NCBI RefSeq assembly: GCF_000519325.1
Contig: NZ_KI912613.1
Coordinates: forward strand, 4,049,859 to 4,113,858
Reading direction: 5' to 3'
DNA length: 64,000 nucleotides
Source: Patulibacter minatonensis DSM 18081
GTDB taxonomy: Bacteria; Actinomycetota; Thermoleophilia; Solirubrobacterales; Solirubrobacteraceae
The notes below the pieces were generated by a model. That model was not told where the DNA came from. It saw only the letters and a program-made list of their open reading frames with translations, and made no database searches. This document shows positions 48,257 through 57,558 of this stretch, piece after piece. The first letter of the stretch is position 1. Every line of letters begins with the position of its first letter. The translations under genes were made by a program, and so were the position numbers.

Positions 48257-48885
48257 CGGTTCTGGGTGAGATGGGGTCGGAGGAACTGGTCGACCTGACG
48301 GTCGGTGGTGAACTCGCCGGCCTTGATCGCCGTCACGTCACCGGTGGCGTCGACGAGGATCGTCTGCGGGAACACGCCGCCGGCCTGAAACGCACCGGCG
48401 ATCTGCTCGTCGGGGTCCTGCACGTGCGGGTAGATCGTCGGGTTGGTCTTGAGGAACCGCCGCGCGTTCTGCGCCTTGTCGGCGGCGTTGAGGCCCAGGA
48501 ACGCGACGCGATCGCCGTAGCGAGCGGCCGCGCGGCGCAGGAGCGTGAACTCCCGCCGGCACGGCGCACACCACGACGCCCACTTGTTGATCAGGACCAC
48601 GTGGCCCTGAAGGGCCTTCATCTTCGCCACGAACGCGTCGCCGTTCAGATGCAACAGCTGGCCGTGCTGGCGGTACAGCCTCCGGATCGGGGCCGGTGCC
48701 CGGGCCGCCGCGCTCTGCACCGCCACCGCCGACGGGGGCGTCCCGCGCGGTGTCCTGGCAGCAGGATCGGACTGCGCCAAGCCGATCACCGCCACGACGG
48801 CTACCAGCAGGGCTGCTGCGAGCAGCCGCGCTCGGGTGCTCGTCGCCCGCAGGGCGGTGAGGACTCGTCGAACCATCGACAGCAC
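48253..48885 (-). CDS. TlpA-like membrane-anchored thioredoxin
   Basis: A 210-residue TlpA/ResA-type protein. The N-terminal anchor is RARLLAAALLVAVVAVIGLA. The thioredoxin domain has VVLINKWASWCAPCRREFTLLRRAAARYGDRVAFLGLNAADKAQNARRFL, with a Cys-Ala-Pro-Cys site, and ends VFPQTILVDATGDVTAIKAGEFTTDRQVDQFL. It reduces disulfides outside the membrane, for example in cytochrome c or copper centres. It is divergent from the ArsR-led sulfide operon and may share its control region (48886-48951). Confidence 0.87.
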   Translation of the reverse strand: MLSMVRRVLTALRATSTRARLLAAALLVAVVAVIGLAQSDPAARTPRGTPPSAVAVQSAAARAPAPIRRLYRQHGQLLHLNGDAFVAKMKALQGHVVLINKWASWCAPCRREFTLLRRAAARYGDRVAFLGLNAADKAQNARRFLKTNPTIYPHVQDPDEQIAGAFQAGGVFPQTILVDATGDVTAIKAGEFTTDRQVDQFLRPHLTQNR

Positions 48886-48951
48886 CGTATCTACTTTCAG
48901 TGCTCTACGTACGAATTGCTTTCACAACGGTTCAGTAGTAAAGTGGTGACT

Positions 48952-49302
48952 ATGGAGATGCCCCGCCCGATCCCTGCACCTCTCGTCGAGCTGATCGCGC
49001 AGCGCTTCCGGGTCATCGGCGACCCGGTGCGCATCCGCCTGCTCGACCACCTCCGCGACACCCCGTCGACGGTCGGCGAGCTCAAGGACGCGCTGGGCGC
49101 GAGTCAGCAGAACGTGTCCAAGCACCTCGGCGTGTTGCACCAAGCCGGGATCGTCTCGCGGACCAAGGAGGGCACCGCGGTGCGCTACGCGATCCAGGAC
49201 GAGTCGGTGTTCGCGATCTGCGAGCTCGTGTGCGGCGGCCTGCGTCAGCAGCTCAACGAGCTCGACGCGCTCCTCGGTGGCCAGACCGAGGCGACGTCGT
49301 GA
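48952..49302 (+). CDS. ArsR-family regulator with C-x3-C pair
   Basis: A 116-residue ArsR/SmtB regulator. The winged helix is FRVIGDPVRIRLLDHLRDTPSTVGELKDALGASQQNVSKHLGVLHQAGIVSRTKEGTAVRYAI. Cys90 and Cys94 lie in VFAICELVCGG at the dimer helix. Its SqrR/BigR relatives sense persulfide through two Cys, but the N-terminal Cys of those proteins is absent here, so the Cys90/94 pair could serve instead. The downstream genes are persulfide genes, which supports a sulfur-responsive role. Second ATG at 48958 is possible. Couples to the next gene by GTGA. Confidence 0.85.
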   Translation: MEMPRPIPAPLVELIAQRFRVIGDPVRIRLLDHLRDTPSTVGELKDALGASQQNVSKHLGVLHQAGIVSRTKEGTAVRYAIQDESVFAICELVCGGLRQQLNELDALLGGQTEATS

Positions 49303-49562
49303 GCGCCCCGACCATCGTTCCCGCCGCGCCGGCGACCCGTTCTTCGCGGTGGCCGCTGGAGCGGGCACTGTTTCTGATGGCCGGCACCGTGACGATCGTC
49401 TCCGTCCTCCTGGCCGTCTCGATCTCGCAGTGGTTTCTCCTGCTGACCGTCTTCGTCGGTCTGAATCAGTGGGTCTTCGTCGCCGTCGGGGCCTGCCCGG
49501 CGTCGCTGGTGATGAGTCGTGTCCTCGGCCTTCAGCCCGCATGTGATCGGAGGATTCGATGA
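49299..49562 (+). CDS. DUF2892/YgaP-like inner membrane protein
   Basis: An 87-residue protein with two membrane helices (LFLMAGTVTIVSVLLAVSIS and FLLLTVFVGLNQWVFVAVGACPAS), matching the DUF2892/YgaP transmembrane domain. YgaP itself joins such a domain to rhodanese; here the rhodanese is a separate gene further down the operon. GACPASLVM carries a Cys that matches the family's C-P motif. Its GTG overlaps the ArsR stop and its stop overlaps the MMPL start. Confidence 0.82.
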   Translation: MSAPTIVPAAPATRSSRWPLERALFLMAGTVTIVSVLLAVSISQWFLLLTVFVGLNQWVFVAVGACPASLVMSRVLGLQPACDRRIR

Positions 49563-51664
49563 GCACCGTTGGTCCGATCGGCCGTCTGGGCCGCTACACC
49601 GCCACCCACTTCAAGCAGGTCGCGATCGGCTGGGGCATCCTCGTCCTGGTCCTCGCCGTCTTCGCCCCCCGCGTCGAGTCCGCCCTCTCCGGTGCAGGCT
49701 GGGAGGCCTCCGGGTCGGAGTCCGTCCAGGCCCGCCAGCTGATCGACAAGAACGTCGGCGGGCTCTCCAGCTCCGCGTTGCAGGTCGTGGTCCACTCGGA
49801 GACGCAGACCGCCACCGACCCGGCCTTCCAGGCTGCGATCGCCAAGACCGAGGCGACGCTGAAGGACACCGAGTTCGTCGGCCGCGTCGTTCCTCCGCAG
49901 CCCGGGATGTCGATCTCGAAGGACGGGCACACCGCGATCGTGCAGGGTGCCGCCGCGGGCACGTCCAACGACATGGTCCGCGCCGCCGACGACGCCAAGA
50001 AGGGCCTCGAGAAGGCCGGCGCCGACGGGGTCGAGGTGCACCTCACCGGCGCGTCGGGCCTGTGGTCGGACTTCAACCACGCCAACCTCACCGCGATGCT
50101 CAAGAGCGAGGTGATCTCCTGGCCGGTGACGATGGCGATCCTCGTCGTCGCGTTCGGGTCGCTGGTCGCCGCCGGGCTGCCGCTGATGCTGACCATCACC
50201 GGCCTGGTCGCCGCCGCCGGGTCGCTGTTCCTCGGCGCGCAGGTGCTCGACATCTCGGTCTGGGCGTTCAACTTCGCGATGATGTTCGCCCTCGCGCTGG
50301 GCATCGACTACGCCCTCTTCATGGTCATGCGCTTCCGCAGTGCGAGAGCCGAGCACGGCGACCCCGTGCGGGCAGTGACCGAGACGATGGACACCGCCGG
50401 CAAGGCCGTCCTGTTCTCCGGCATCACCGTCCTGATCTCGCTGACCGCGGTCATGCTGGTCCCGAGCCCGGCGTTCCGGTCGATGGCGCTGGGGATCATG
50501 CTCGCCGTCATCTTCGTGCTCGCTGCGACCCTGACGCTGCTGCCGGCCGTGCTGGGCCGCCTGGACGGCAAGGTCGACAAGGGTGCGCTGCCGTGGCTGC
50601 GCTCCGGGGAGGCCCGCTCCCCGCGCTTCGAGGCCTGGGCGACCACCATATGGAAGCACCCCAAGAAGCTCGGCGGTCTCGCGCTGATCCTGCTTCTCGT
50701 GGTCATGATCCCCGTGCTCGGCATCAAGACCGGCATGCCGTCGATCAAGGTCGTGCCGTCCGAGGACGGCTCCGCGCAGGGCTACGCCCTGGTGAAGCAG
50801 GCCTTCGGTCCCGGTGCGCCCGGACAGCTGCAGCTCGTCACGACGTCGGGCGAGGCGGCCGCGGTGGCGAAGGCTGCCGGCTCCGACCGCGGGATCTCGC
50901 GGGTGATGGCGACGATGAACGGCACCGGCGGCGTGGCCGTGGTGCCGGTGCTCCCGAACGTCGACGCGTCGGACCCCGCGCTGGGGACGACGATCGACCG
51001 GCTGCGGGCCGAGCTGCCCGCCGGCACGAAGGTCGGCGGTCAGCCGGCCGAGAACCACGACCTCGAGGCCGCGCTCTCGTCGCGGACGCCGGTCGTCGTC
51101 GGCGTGGTCCTCGGCCTCGGGTTCCTGCTGCTGCTGCTCGCGCTGCAGGCGCCGATCATCGCCGCCGTCGGCGTCGTCACGAACCTGCTGGCCGTCGGTG
51201 CGGCGTTCGGGGTCGGCCGGCTGGTCTTCCAGGACGGCGTCGGCGCGAGCGTGCTGGGCTTCGACTCCCAGGGCTTCCTCGACGCCTGGGCGCCGGTCTT
51301 CTTCTTCGCGATGATCTTCGCGATCTCGATGGACTACACCGTCTTCCTGCTCTCGGCCGCCAAGGAGCGCTGGGACCTCACCCACAACCCGCGCGAGGCG
51401 ATGATCGGCGGCCTCGCCGGGTCCGGTCGGGTGATCTTCGCGGCCGCGGCGGTGATGGTCGCGATCTTCTTCACCTTCTCGCTCTCGGGCCCGATCCCGC
51501 CGAAGGAGATGGGCGTGATCCTCGGCGTCGCCGTCCTGCTGGACGCGTTCCTGATCCGCCTGCTGCTCCTGCCCGCCGCGCTGCGGCTGCTCGGGAAGTG
51601 GGCGTGGTGGACGCCGAGGTCGCTGGCGAAGGTGCTGCCCGACATCCGCTTCGGGCACGCCTGA
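49559..51664 (+). CDS. MMPL/RND-type transporter
   Basis: A 701-residue integral membrane protein with the two-block MMPL layout. One early helix is followed by a large outer domain, then VISWPVTMAILVVAFGSLVAAGLPLMLTITGLVAAAGSLFL and the DY-containing LGIDYALFMVMRFR. The second block includes VVVGVVLGLGFLLLLLALQAPIIAAVGVVTNLLAVG and the matching MDYTVFLLSAAKERW. Proton-coupling Asp-Tyr pairs are present in both halves. Substrate unknown; being inside a sulfide operon is unusual. It overlaps the gene before it by 4 bp. Confidence 0.88.
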   Translation: MSTVGPIGRLGRYTATHFKQVAIGWGILVLVLAVFAPRVESALSGAGWEASGSESVQARQLIDKNVGGLSSSALQVVVHSETQTATDPAFQAAIAKTEATLKDTEFVGRVVPPQPGMSISKDGHTAIVQGAAAGTSNDMVRAADDAKKGLEKAGADGVEVHLTGASGLWSDFNHANLTAMLKSEVISWPVTMAILVVAFGSLVAAGLPLMLTITGLVAAAGSLFLGAQVLDISVWAFNFAMMFALALGIDYALFMVMRFRSARAEHGDPVRAVTETMDTAGKAVLFSGITVLISLTAVMLVPSPAFRSMALGIMLAVIFVLAATLTLLPAVLGRLDGKVDKGALPWLRSGEARSPRFEAWATTIWKHPKKLGGLALILLLVVMIPVLGIKTGMPSIKVVPSEDGSAQGYALVKQAFGPGAPGQLQLVTTSGEAAAVAKAAGSDRGISRVMATMNGTGGVAVVPVLPNVDASDPALGTTIDRLRAELPAGTKVGGQPAENHDLEAALSSRTPVVVGVVLGLGFLLLLLALQAPIIAAVGVVTNLLAVGAAFGVGRLVFQDGVGASVLGFDSQGFLDAWAPVFFFAMIFAISMDYTVFLLSAAKERWDLTHNPREAMIGGLAGSGRVIFAAAAVMVAIFFTFSLSGPIPPKEMGVILGVAVLLDAFLIRLLLLPAALRLLGKWAWWTPRSLAKVLPDIRFGHA

Positions 51665-51753
51665 GCACCACGCCCGCTCCGGTCCCGCGCTCCGACAGCA
51701 GTCGGAGCGCGGCCCCGGGCACCGTCCGCACGACCGACAAGGGAGCACCCCGC

Positions 51754-52095
51754 ATGTTCGGCAGGAAGAAGCACCAAATCATCGACCTCACCCCGAAGGA
51801 GGCCGAGCACGCCGCCAAGACCGGTGAGCTCGTCCTCGTCGACGTCCGCGAGGCCGACGAGCGCCGGCAGCTCGCTCCCAAGGTGAAGTCCATGCACATC
51901 CCCGTTGGTGGGATCGCCGACAGGACCGGCGAGCTGCCCACTGACCGGCCCGTCGCGTTCGTCTGCAAGGCCGGCGGCCGCAGCATGAAGGCCGCCAAGA
52001 CCGCCGCCACCGCTGGTCTCGACGTCCGCAACGTGGTCGGCGGGATGACCGCCTGGGACGCTCAGGGCCTGCCCACGAAGAAGGGCTCCGCATGA
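51754..52095 (+). CDS. Single-domain rhodanese
   Basis: A 113-residue sulfurtransferase. The structural block is LVLVDVREADERRQLAPKVKSMHIPVGGI and the catalytic Cys71 is in VAFVCKAGGRSMKAAKTAA. It should move sulfane sulfur between thiols, using persulfide on that Cys. ATG 51754 is preceded by GGGAG. Its stop overlaps the ATG of the persulfide dioxygenase gene, so both products form a functional unit. Confidence 0.9.
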   Translation: MFGRKKHQIIDLTPKEAEHAAKTGELVLVDVREADERRQLAPKVKSMHIPVGGIADRTGELPTDRPVAFVCKAGGRSMKAAKTAATAGLDVRNVVGGMTAWDAQGLPTKKGSA

Positions 52096-53492
52096 TCTTC
52101 CGCCAGATCACCCACGACGACCTCGGCTGCGCCAGCTACCTGATCGGTGACGAGAAGGCCGGCATCGCCGCCGTCGTCGACCCGCGGTTCGAGATCGACG
52201 AGTACCTCGACCTCGCGCGCTACATGGGCGTCTCGATCGACCACGTCTTCGAGACCCACAACCACGCCGACCACGTCTCCGGCCACGGCCGCCTCGCCGT
52301 CGCCACCGGCGCCACCATCCACGTCCACCGCCTCGCCGAACCCGACTACGCCCACCAGCCGTTCGACGACGGCGACGAGTTCCAGCTCGGCGGCCTCACC
52401 GTCCGGGCCATCCACACCCCCGGGCACCGCCCTGAGCACACCGCCTTCGCGCTCATCGACACCAAGCGCAGCGACCAGCCCTGGGCCGTCCTCACCGGCG
52501 ACACCCTCTTCGTCAACGACGTCGCCCGACCGGACCTCGCGATCGAGAAGGCCGAAGGCGCCCGCGGCATCTTCCACTCGCTCAAGGACAAGCTGCTCGT
52601 CCTCCCGCCCGAGGTCGAGGTCTGGCCCGGGCACCTCGGCGGGTCGATGTGCGGCGGCCCCGGCATGGACATGAAGGTCTCCTCAACCATCGGCTACGAG
52701 CACCGCGCCAACCCCACGCTCCAGATCGAGGACGAGCAGCAGTTCGTCGACGAGGCCTTGGCGAAGCTCGGGCCGCAGCCGCCGAACTTCCAGGCCATCG
52801 TGGAGCTCAATCGCGGACCGCTCGTCACCGAGGGCGTCCAGCTGCTGCCCCTGACGCCCCGCCAGGTCGAGCTCAAGCGCTCCGAGGGGGCACTTGTCGT
52901 CGATGTCCGCACCGATCTGCAGTTCGACGAGGCGCACATCCCCGGAGCGATCTGCGCGCCGATGCACCGCGCCGGGTTCGGCTCCAAGCTGGCCTGGCTG
53001 GCGGACCGCGAGCAGGAGATCGTTCTGATCGGCCGCGACGACCAGGACGGCCACGAGGCCGGCAAGCTCGCGCTCGCCGTCGGGATCCGCAAGCTCGGCG
53101 GGTACCTCCACGGCGGCATGACCTCCTGGCGTCAGGAGAAGCGACCCACCAACACCATCCCGCGCGTGGCCGTGGAGGACCTCGAGGACCACCGCACCGC
53201 GTTCCCGGACCTGCAGATCCTCGACGTCCGCGACCAGAGTGAGTACGACGCCGGACATATCCCCGGCTCGACGCTCACGATCTGGCACGACATCACCTCC
53301 TGGCCCACGGACCTCGACCCCGAGCTCCCCGTCGCCGTGATCTGCGGTTCCGGGCAGCGTGCCGCGACCGCCGCCAGCCTCGTCGTCCGCCACGGCGGCC
53401 ACGACGTCGTCCACGTCGTCGACGGCGGCGTCCCGAAGTGGGGACGCCTCGGCAACGACCTCGAGACCACCAGCAGCACCTCGAAGGCGTGA
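52092..53492 (+). CDS. Persulfide dioxygenase-rhodanese fusion (MBL fold)
   Basis: A 466-residue three-domain protein. The first 240 residues are an ETHE1-type metallo-beta-lactamase fold with iron ligands in THNHADHVSGH and in VWPGHLGGSMCGGPGMD. The middle rhodanese (VVDVRTDLQFDEAHIPGAICAP) lacks the catalytic Cys (VLIGRDDQ). The last rhodanese (ILDVRDQSEYDAGHIPGSTL) has the Cys in AVICGSGQRAA. It should oxidise glutathione- or other persulfides to sulfite and pass sulfane sulfur, ending in the TauE exporter. An internally deleted copy is at 29421-29682. Confidence 0.92.
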   Translation: MIFRQITHDDLGCASYLIGDEKAGIAAVVDPRFEIDEYLDLARYMGVSIDHVFETHNHADHVSGHGRLAVATGATIHVHRLAEPDYAHQPFDDGDEFQLGGLTVRAIHTPGHRPEHTAFALIDTKRSDQPWAVLTGDTLFVNDVARPDLAIEKAEGARGIFHSLKDKLLVLPPEVEVWPGHLGGSMCGGPGMDMKVSSTIGYEHRANPTLQIEDEQQFVDEALAKLGPQPPNFQAIVELNRGPLVTEGVQLLPLTPRQVELKRSEGALVVDVRTDLQFDEAHIPGAICAPMHRAGFGSKLAWLADREQEIVLIGRDDQDGHEAGKLALAVGIRKLGGYLHGGMTSWRQEKRPTNTIPRVAVEDLEDHRTAFPDLQILDVRDQSEYDAGHIPGSTLTIWHDITSWPTDLDPELPVAVICGSGQRAATAASLVVRHGGHDVVHVVDGGVPKWGRLGNDLETTSSTSKA

Positions 53493-53526
53493 GCCGGGCG
53501 ACGGACCCTCTCCCGGGACCGTTGGG

Positions 53527-54303
53527 GTGACGTTGCTGGCGATCCCGTTCGGGATCCTCATCGGACTGATCGTCGGCACCGTCGGCGGCGGCGGCGCGAT
53601 CCTCGCGCTTCCCGTCCTCGTCTACGTCCTGGGCGAGGACGTCAACCCGGCATCGACCGTATCGCTGATCGTCGTCGCGCTCGCCGCATCCGTCGGCGCC
53701 GGCGCACGGGTGCGCGGCGGCCACGTCTGCGCCCGCCTGGCGATCCTGTTCTCGATCCCGGCCGCCGCCGGCTCCCTGGCCGGCACCGTCCTGGGGCAGG
53801 AGGTCAGCCCGCGACTGCTGATCCTGACGTTCGTGCCCGTCATGGCACTCGCTGCGGCCCTGACCTGGCGCCGTGCCTGCACCGACCAGACCGGCGACGA
53901 AGAGGCCTGCCCCGACGTCCCGATCCGCAAGATCGTGCTCGCCGGAGCGCTCGTCGGGATCCTCACCGGCTTCTTCGGCGTCGGCGGCGGCTTCGTCATC
54001 GTCCCCGTCCTGACGCTCTGGTTCGGCATGAGCTTCCGCCGCGCCGTCGGCACCTCGCTGGTGATCATCACCCTCACCGGCCTCGCCGCCCTGGCCAGCC
54101 ACCTCGCCACTGGCACCACCATCGACCTGCCCGTCACCGCCGCGCTCGCCGGCGCCACGATGCTCGGCGCCCTCATTGGCAGCCGTGTCAGCGACCGGCT
54201 CCCGCAGCGTCTACTCGGCCAGGGGTTCGCGCTGACTGTCGGGGCTGTCGCGATCTTCCTCCTCGTCGACACCCTCGCCCTCGGCGGACCGCCCGGCAGC
54301 TGA
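53527..54303 (+). CDS. TauE/SafE sulfite exporter family protein
   Basis: A 258-residue protein with eight membrane helices in two repeats: LLAIPFGILIGLIVGTVGGGGAILALPVLVYVLG and VLAGALVGILTGFFGVGGGFVIVPVLTLWFG, each holding the GGGG/GVGGG motif. It should export sulfite or another organosulfur anion, completing persulfide oxidation. GTG 53527 is chosen, as the remnant at 29373 starts at the same place. It follows the dioxygenase by 34 bp. Confidence 0.88.
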   Translation: MTLLAIPFGILIGLIVGTVGGGGAILALPVLVYVLGEDVNPASTVSLIVVALAASVGAGARVRGGHVCARLAILFSIPAAAGSLAGTVLGQEVSPRLLILTFVPVMALAAALTWRRACTDQTGDEEACPDVPIRKIVLAGALVGILTGFFGVGGGFVIVPVLTLWFGMSFRRAVGTSLVIITLTGLAALASHLATGTTIDLPVTAALAGATMLGALIGSRVSDRLPQRLLGQGFALTVGAVAIFLLVDTLALGGPPGS

Positions 54304-54394
54304 ACCCGACGTACCCGGATGTGACATCAACAGTCGCCGCCGCTTGATGCATGGGTGACTGACACGCACGCCTGCACGAGGGCGGTCGCGTTGC

Positions 54395-55636
54395 TCATGG
54401 GGCGCTCCGGGCGGGGGTCTGCAGGAGCGAGATCAGCGGCGTGTCGGGGTCCGCCAACAGCGCGCGGTCGGGCGAGAGCTCTTGGGTGATGGCGCGCTTG
54501 CTGAACATGAACTCCTTCGGTCGGTTCACGCAGTCCGCGGCGATCAGCCGGCCGTCGGCAAGGTAGAAGCAGGCGAAGCTGCGGCCGTCAGCGGGGTTTC
54601 CCCGCAGCACGACCTCGTCATGGCCGGTGCTCAGGCCGGCGATCTGCAGCTTCAGGTCGTACTGGTCGGACCAGAACCACGGCAGGGCCGAGATCGGCTT
54701 CTGCTTGCCGCAGATCGCGCCGGCGATCGCCTTGGCGTGCTCCAGCGCGTTGGCGACGCACTCCAGGCGAATTCGCGTCCCGTACCGAGCGTCGTAGTGG
54801 TTGGCGCAGTCGCCGGCGGCGAAGATGCGCGGATCGTCCGTCCGGCCGTGCTCGTCGACGACGATGCCGTTCTCGACCGCCAGGCCGGCGTCGCGGGCGA
54901 GCTCGACGTTGGGCAGGACGCCGACCCCGACGACTACGAGGTCCGCGGGGATCTTGGTGCCGTCGGTGAGGCGGACCGCCCGGACGTGCCCGTCGCCCTC
55001 AAATCCTGCGACGCCGACGCCGGTGCGCAGGTCGACGCCCTCCTCGCGGTGCACGCGGTCGTAAAACGCCGAGACCTCGGGGGCGGTGACCCGCTGCAGG
55101 ACGCGGTCGGCAACCTCGAGGACCGCGACCTCGATCCCCAGCTTCCGCAGCGACGCGGCGGCCTCCAGACCGATGTAGCCCGCGCCGACGATGACGGCCC
55201 GGCGGGCGGTCCGGAGGGTGCCCCGGATCGCCTCGATGTCGGCGGCGTCCCGCAGGGCGTGAATGCCCGGGAGGTCCGCGCCGGGGACGTCCAGCGGGCG
55301 CGGGCGCGCTCCGGTGCAGAGGACGAGCCGGTCGTAGGACAGCGCGTCGCCGTCGTCGAGGGCGACGGTGCCGGCCTCGCGGTCGATCCCGGTGACACGG
55401 GCGTGACGGAAGGTCACGTCCTCCTTCTCGTAGAACTCCGGCCCGCGGATCAGGAGGTCAGAAAGCGTCGTCGTGCCGTGCAGGAACGTCTTCGACAGCG
55501 GCGGCCGCTGATAGGGCAGCGACGGCTCGTCGCCGACCAGCACGATCTCCCCGTCCCAGCCGCCCTGGCGCAGGCTCACGCAGAGCTGCGCGCTCGCGTG
55601 GCCGGCGCCGACCACGATCACCCGGTCGCGTTTCAT
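54395..55636 (-). CDS. Ferredoxin reductase (FAD/NAD-dependent)
   Basis: A 413-residue ferredoxin:NAD(P)H oxidoreductase. The FAD motif is VIVVGAGHASAQLCVSLRQGG, the NAD motif is AVIVGAGYIGLEAAASLRKLG, the late FAD contact is DDPRIFAAGDCANHYD, and the C-terminal reductase domain contains PWFWSDQYDLKLQIAGLSTG. This is the class that delivers electrons to P450 ferredoxins. It lies 32 bp downstream of the CYP153-like gene and with the ferredoxin upstream of that gene completes a three-part hydroxylase. NADH is more likely than NADPH because of the acidic residue after the NAD-motif strand (VLEVADR). Confidence 0.92.
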   Translation of the reverse strand: MKRDRVIVVGAGHASAQLCVSLRQGGWDGEIVLVGDEPSLPYQRPPLSKTFLHGTTTLSDLLIRGPEFYEKEDVTFRHARVTGIDREAGTVALDDGDALSYDRLVLCTGARPRPLDVPGADLPGIHALRDAADIEAIRGTLRTARRAVIVGAGYIGLEAAASLRKLGIEVAVLEVADRVLQRVTAPEVSAFYDRVHREEGVDLRTGVGVAGFEGDGHVRAVRLTDGTKIPADLVVVGVGVLPNVELARDAGLAVENGIVVDEHGRTDDPRIFAAGDCANHYDARYGTRIRLECVANALEHAKAIAGAICGKQKPISALPWFWSDQYDLKLQIAGLSTGHDEVVLRGNPADGRSFACFYLADGRLIAADCVNRPKEFMFSKRAITQELSPDRALLADPDTPLISLLQTPARSAP

Positions 55637-55668
55637 CCCGTCGTCCCTCTCCGCGTCGCCGTTGCGGC

Positions 55669-57111
55669 TCAGGCGCCCGAGGTCGCCTCGACGCGGACAG
55701 GTGTCTGCTCGCGGACCGGCTTCGGTGTGAGCTGCACCTGCATGTCGCTGTAGCCCTTGACGAAGTTCGACTGCACGTAGCTGGGCTCGCCGATCACCTC
55801 GATGCGGTCAAACCGCTCAAGCAGCTCCTCCCACAGGATCCGCAGCTGCATCTCCGCGAGCCGGTTGCCCATGCACCGGTGCACGCCGAACCCGAACGAC
55901 ATGTGGTTGCGCGCGTTCTTGCGGTCGATGATGAAGTCGTCGGCGTTCTCGAACTTCCGCTCGTCGCGGTTGCCCGATACGTACCACATGAGCACCACGT
56001 CACCCTTGCGGATGAACTGCCCGCCGAAGTGGACGTCCCTCTTGGCGACGCGGCGCATGTAGGCCAGCGGCGTCTGCCAGCGGATGATCTCCGAGACCAT
56101 GTTCGGGATCAGCTTCGGGTCGGCCTTGAGCTTCTCGAACTCGTCGGGGAACCGGTTGAGCGCCAGGACGCCGCCGGTCATCGAGTTGCGGGTGGTGTCG
56201 TTGCCGCCGACGATCAGCAGCGTAAGGTTGCCGAGGAACTCAAACGGCTTCTTGATCAGGTCCTTGGTGTCCTCCGACGTCTGCATCAGGGTGATGAGGT
56301 CAAAGCCGTCCGGCTCGCCGGCGGCGCGACGGGCGGCCTTGTCGTGCCACAACGCCGTGAAGTTGCGCGCCAGGTCCACGGCGGCGGGGAAGAGCTCGTC
56401 CTGGTGCGTCGTGCCGCCCGTGGCGTCCGCGGACCCGCTGATCGTGTCGGACCAGTAGGTGAGCTTGTGCCGCTCCTCGAACGGGAAGTCCAGCAGCGTG
56501 GCCAGCATGCGGCCCGTGATCTCCTTCGACACGCGCTCGACCCAGTCAAACGGCCGGTCGGTCGGCAGGTTGTCGAGCACGTCCTGCACGCGCTCGCGGA
56601 TCAGCGACTCCATCTCCTTGAGGTTCTTCGGCGCCACGACGCCCTGCACGGCCCGGCGCTGCACGTCGTGCTTGGGCGGGTCCATCGCGATGAACATCTC
56701 GGCGTTGAACGGCGGAGGCCCCAGGACGATGTAGGGCTCGGCCGAGAACACCTCCGCGTTGGAGTCGACGGCCTGGATGTCGGCGTAGCGCGTGACCGAC
56801 CAGAACGGCCCGAACGGGCTCTTGGGCTGGTAGTGGACGGGGGCCTCCTCACGCAGCCGCGCGAAGTAGGGGTACCACTGGCCCTGACGGTTCATGAACG
56901 GGTTGCTGACGTCGATCTCCTCCAGCGGCACGTCCGCCGGATCGGGGATCGGTCGTTCCTCAAACCGCAGCGCCTTCATCATCCCGGCCAGGCGCTTGGC
57001 CTTCAGCGTAAGGGCCACGCTTTGGATCACGCGGTCGACCGGCACGGTCGCCTGCACCGTGTCGGTCACGCGGACCTTGGTCCGCTGAAAGAGGGTGCTG
57101 TTGGTCGTCAT
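55669..57111 (-). CDS. CYP153-like cytochrome P450 (alkane hydroxylase type)
   Basis: A 480-residue P450 starting at ATG 57111. Marks include RYADIQAVDSNAEVFSAEPYI, FIAMDPPKHDVQRRAVQGVVAPKNL, the oxygen motif VGGNDTTRNSMTGG, RRVAKRDVHFGGQFIRKGDVVLMWYVSGNRDERKFENADDFIIDR, and haem Cys413 in FGFGVHRCMGNRLAEMQLRILWEEL. These match CYP153, which terminally hydroxylates medium-chain alkanes. The length beyond 450 is also usual for that family. Electrons come from the neighbouring ferredoxin and reductase. No alcohol dehydrogenase follows directly, but a GMC enzyme is in the 38.1-kb cluster. Confidence 0.9.
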   Translation of the reverse strand: MTTNSTLFQRTKVRVTDTVQATVPVDRVIQSVALTLKAKRLAGMMKALRFEERPIPDPADVPLEEIDVSNPFMNRQGQWYPYFARLREEAPVHYQPKSPFGPFWSVTRYADIQAVDSNAEVFSAEPYIVLGPPPFNAEMFIAMDPPKHDVQRRAVQGVVAPKNLKEMESLIRERVQDVLDNLPTDRPFDWVERVSKEITGRMLATLLDFPFEERHKLTYWSDTISGSADATGGTTHQDELFPAAVDLARNFTALWHDKAARRAAGEPDGFDLITLMQTSEDTKDLIKKPFEFLGNLTLLIVGGNDTTRNSMTGGVLALNRFPDEFEKLKADPKLIPNMVSEIIRWQTPLAYMRRVAKRDVHFGGQFIRKGDVVLMWYVSGNRDERKFENADDFIIDRKNARNHMSFGFGVHRCMGNRLAEMQLRILWEELLERFDRIEVIGEPSYVQSNFVKGYSDMQVQLTPKPVREQTPVRVEATSGA

Positions 57112-57152
57112 GGTCTCTCGCTTGGTGGTCGTCTGCTCGAACACGGGGTGGG

Positions 57153-57473
57153 CTACATCTGAAACTCGGGGAGGTGCACCGTCAGCCCGTCGAGCGCGGG
57201 GCTGGCCCGCAGCTGGCACGCCAGACGCGAGTTCGGGCCGCACTCCGGCGACATCTCCACCATCTGGCTCTCGAGGTCGGTGCGCGTTCCGGTCGTGGTG
57301 ATCCAGGCGTCGTCGACGATCACGTGGCAGGTGCCGCACGACGCCTCGCCGCCGCAGTCGCCATCGATCCCCGGAACGCCGTGGTTGGTCGCCAGCTCCA
57401 TCAGCGACGAGCCGTCCTCCAGCTCGACCTGGTGCGGCGTGCCGTCGTGCTCGACGAACGTGATGGTCCCCAT
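57153..57473 (-). CDS. [2Fe-2S] ferredoxin (adrenodoxin type)
   Basis: A 106-residue ferredoxin from ATG 57473. The cluster ligands are Cys40, Cys46 and Cys49 in GDCGGEASCGTCHV and Cys86 in RLACQLR. The family's GDGSS-like strand and the acidic helix DLESQMVEM are present, placing it with adrenodoxin/putidaredoxin-type proteins that serve P450s. It is 41 bp upstream of the CYP153-like gene. Confidence 0.93.
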   Translation of the reverse strand: MGTITFVEHDGTPHQVELEDGSSLMELATNHGVPGIDGDCGGEASCGTCHVIVDDAWITTTGTRTDLESQMVEMSPECGPNSRLACQLRASPALDGLTVHLPEFQM

Positions 57474-57558
57474 GACTGCCCTCACTCAATTGGTTTGACG
57501 AAGCCTGCTCAGCGTCCGGGGCGCTCGCTGGGCGACCCACTGACAGGAATGCGCCGAC

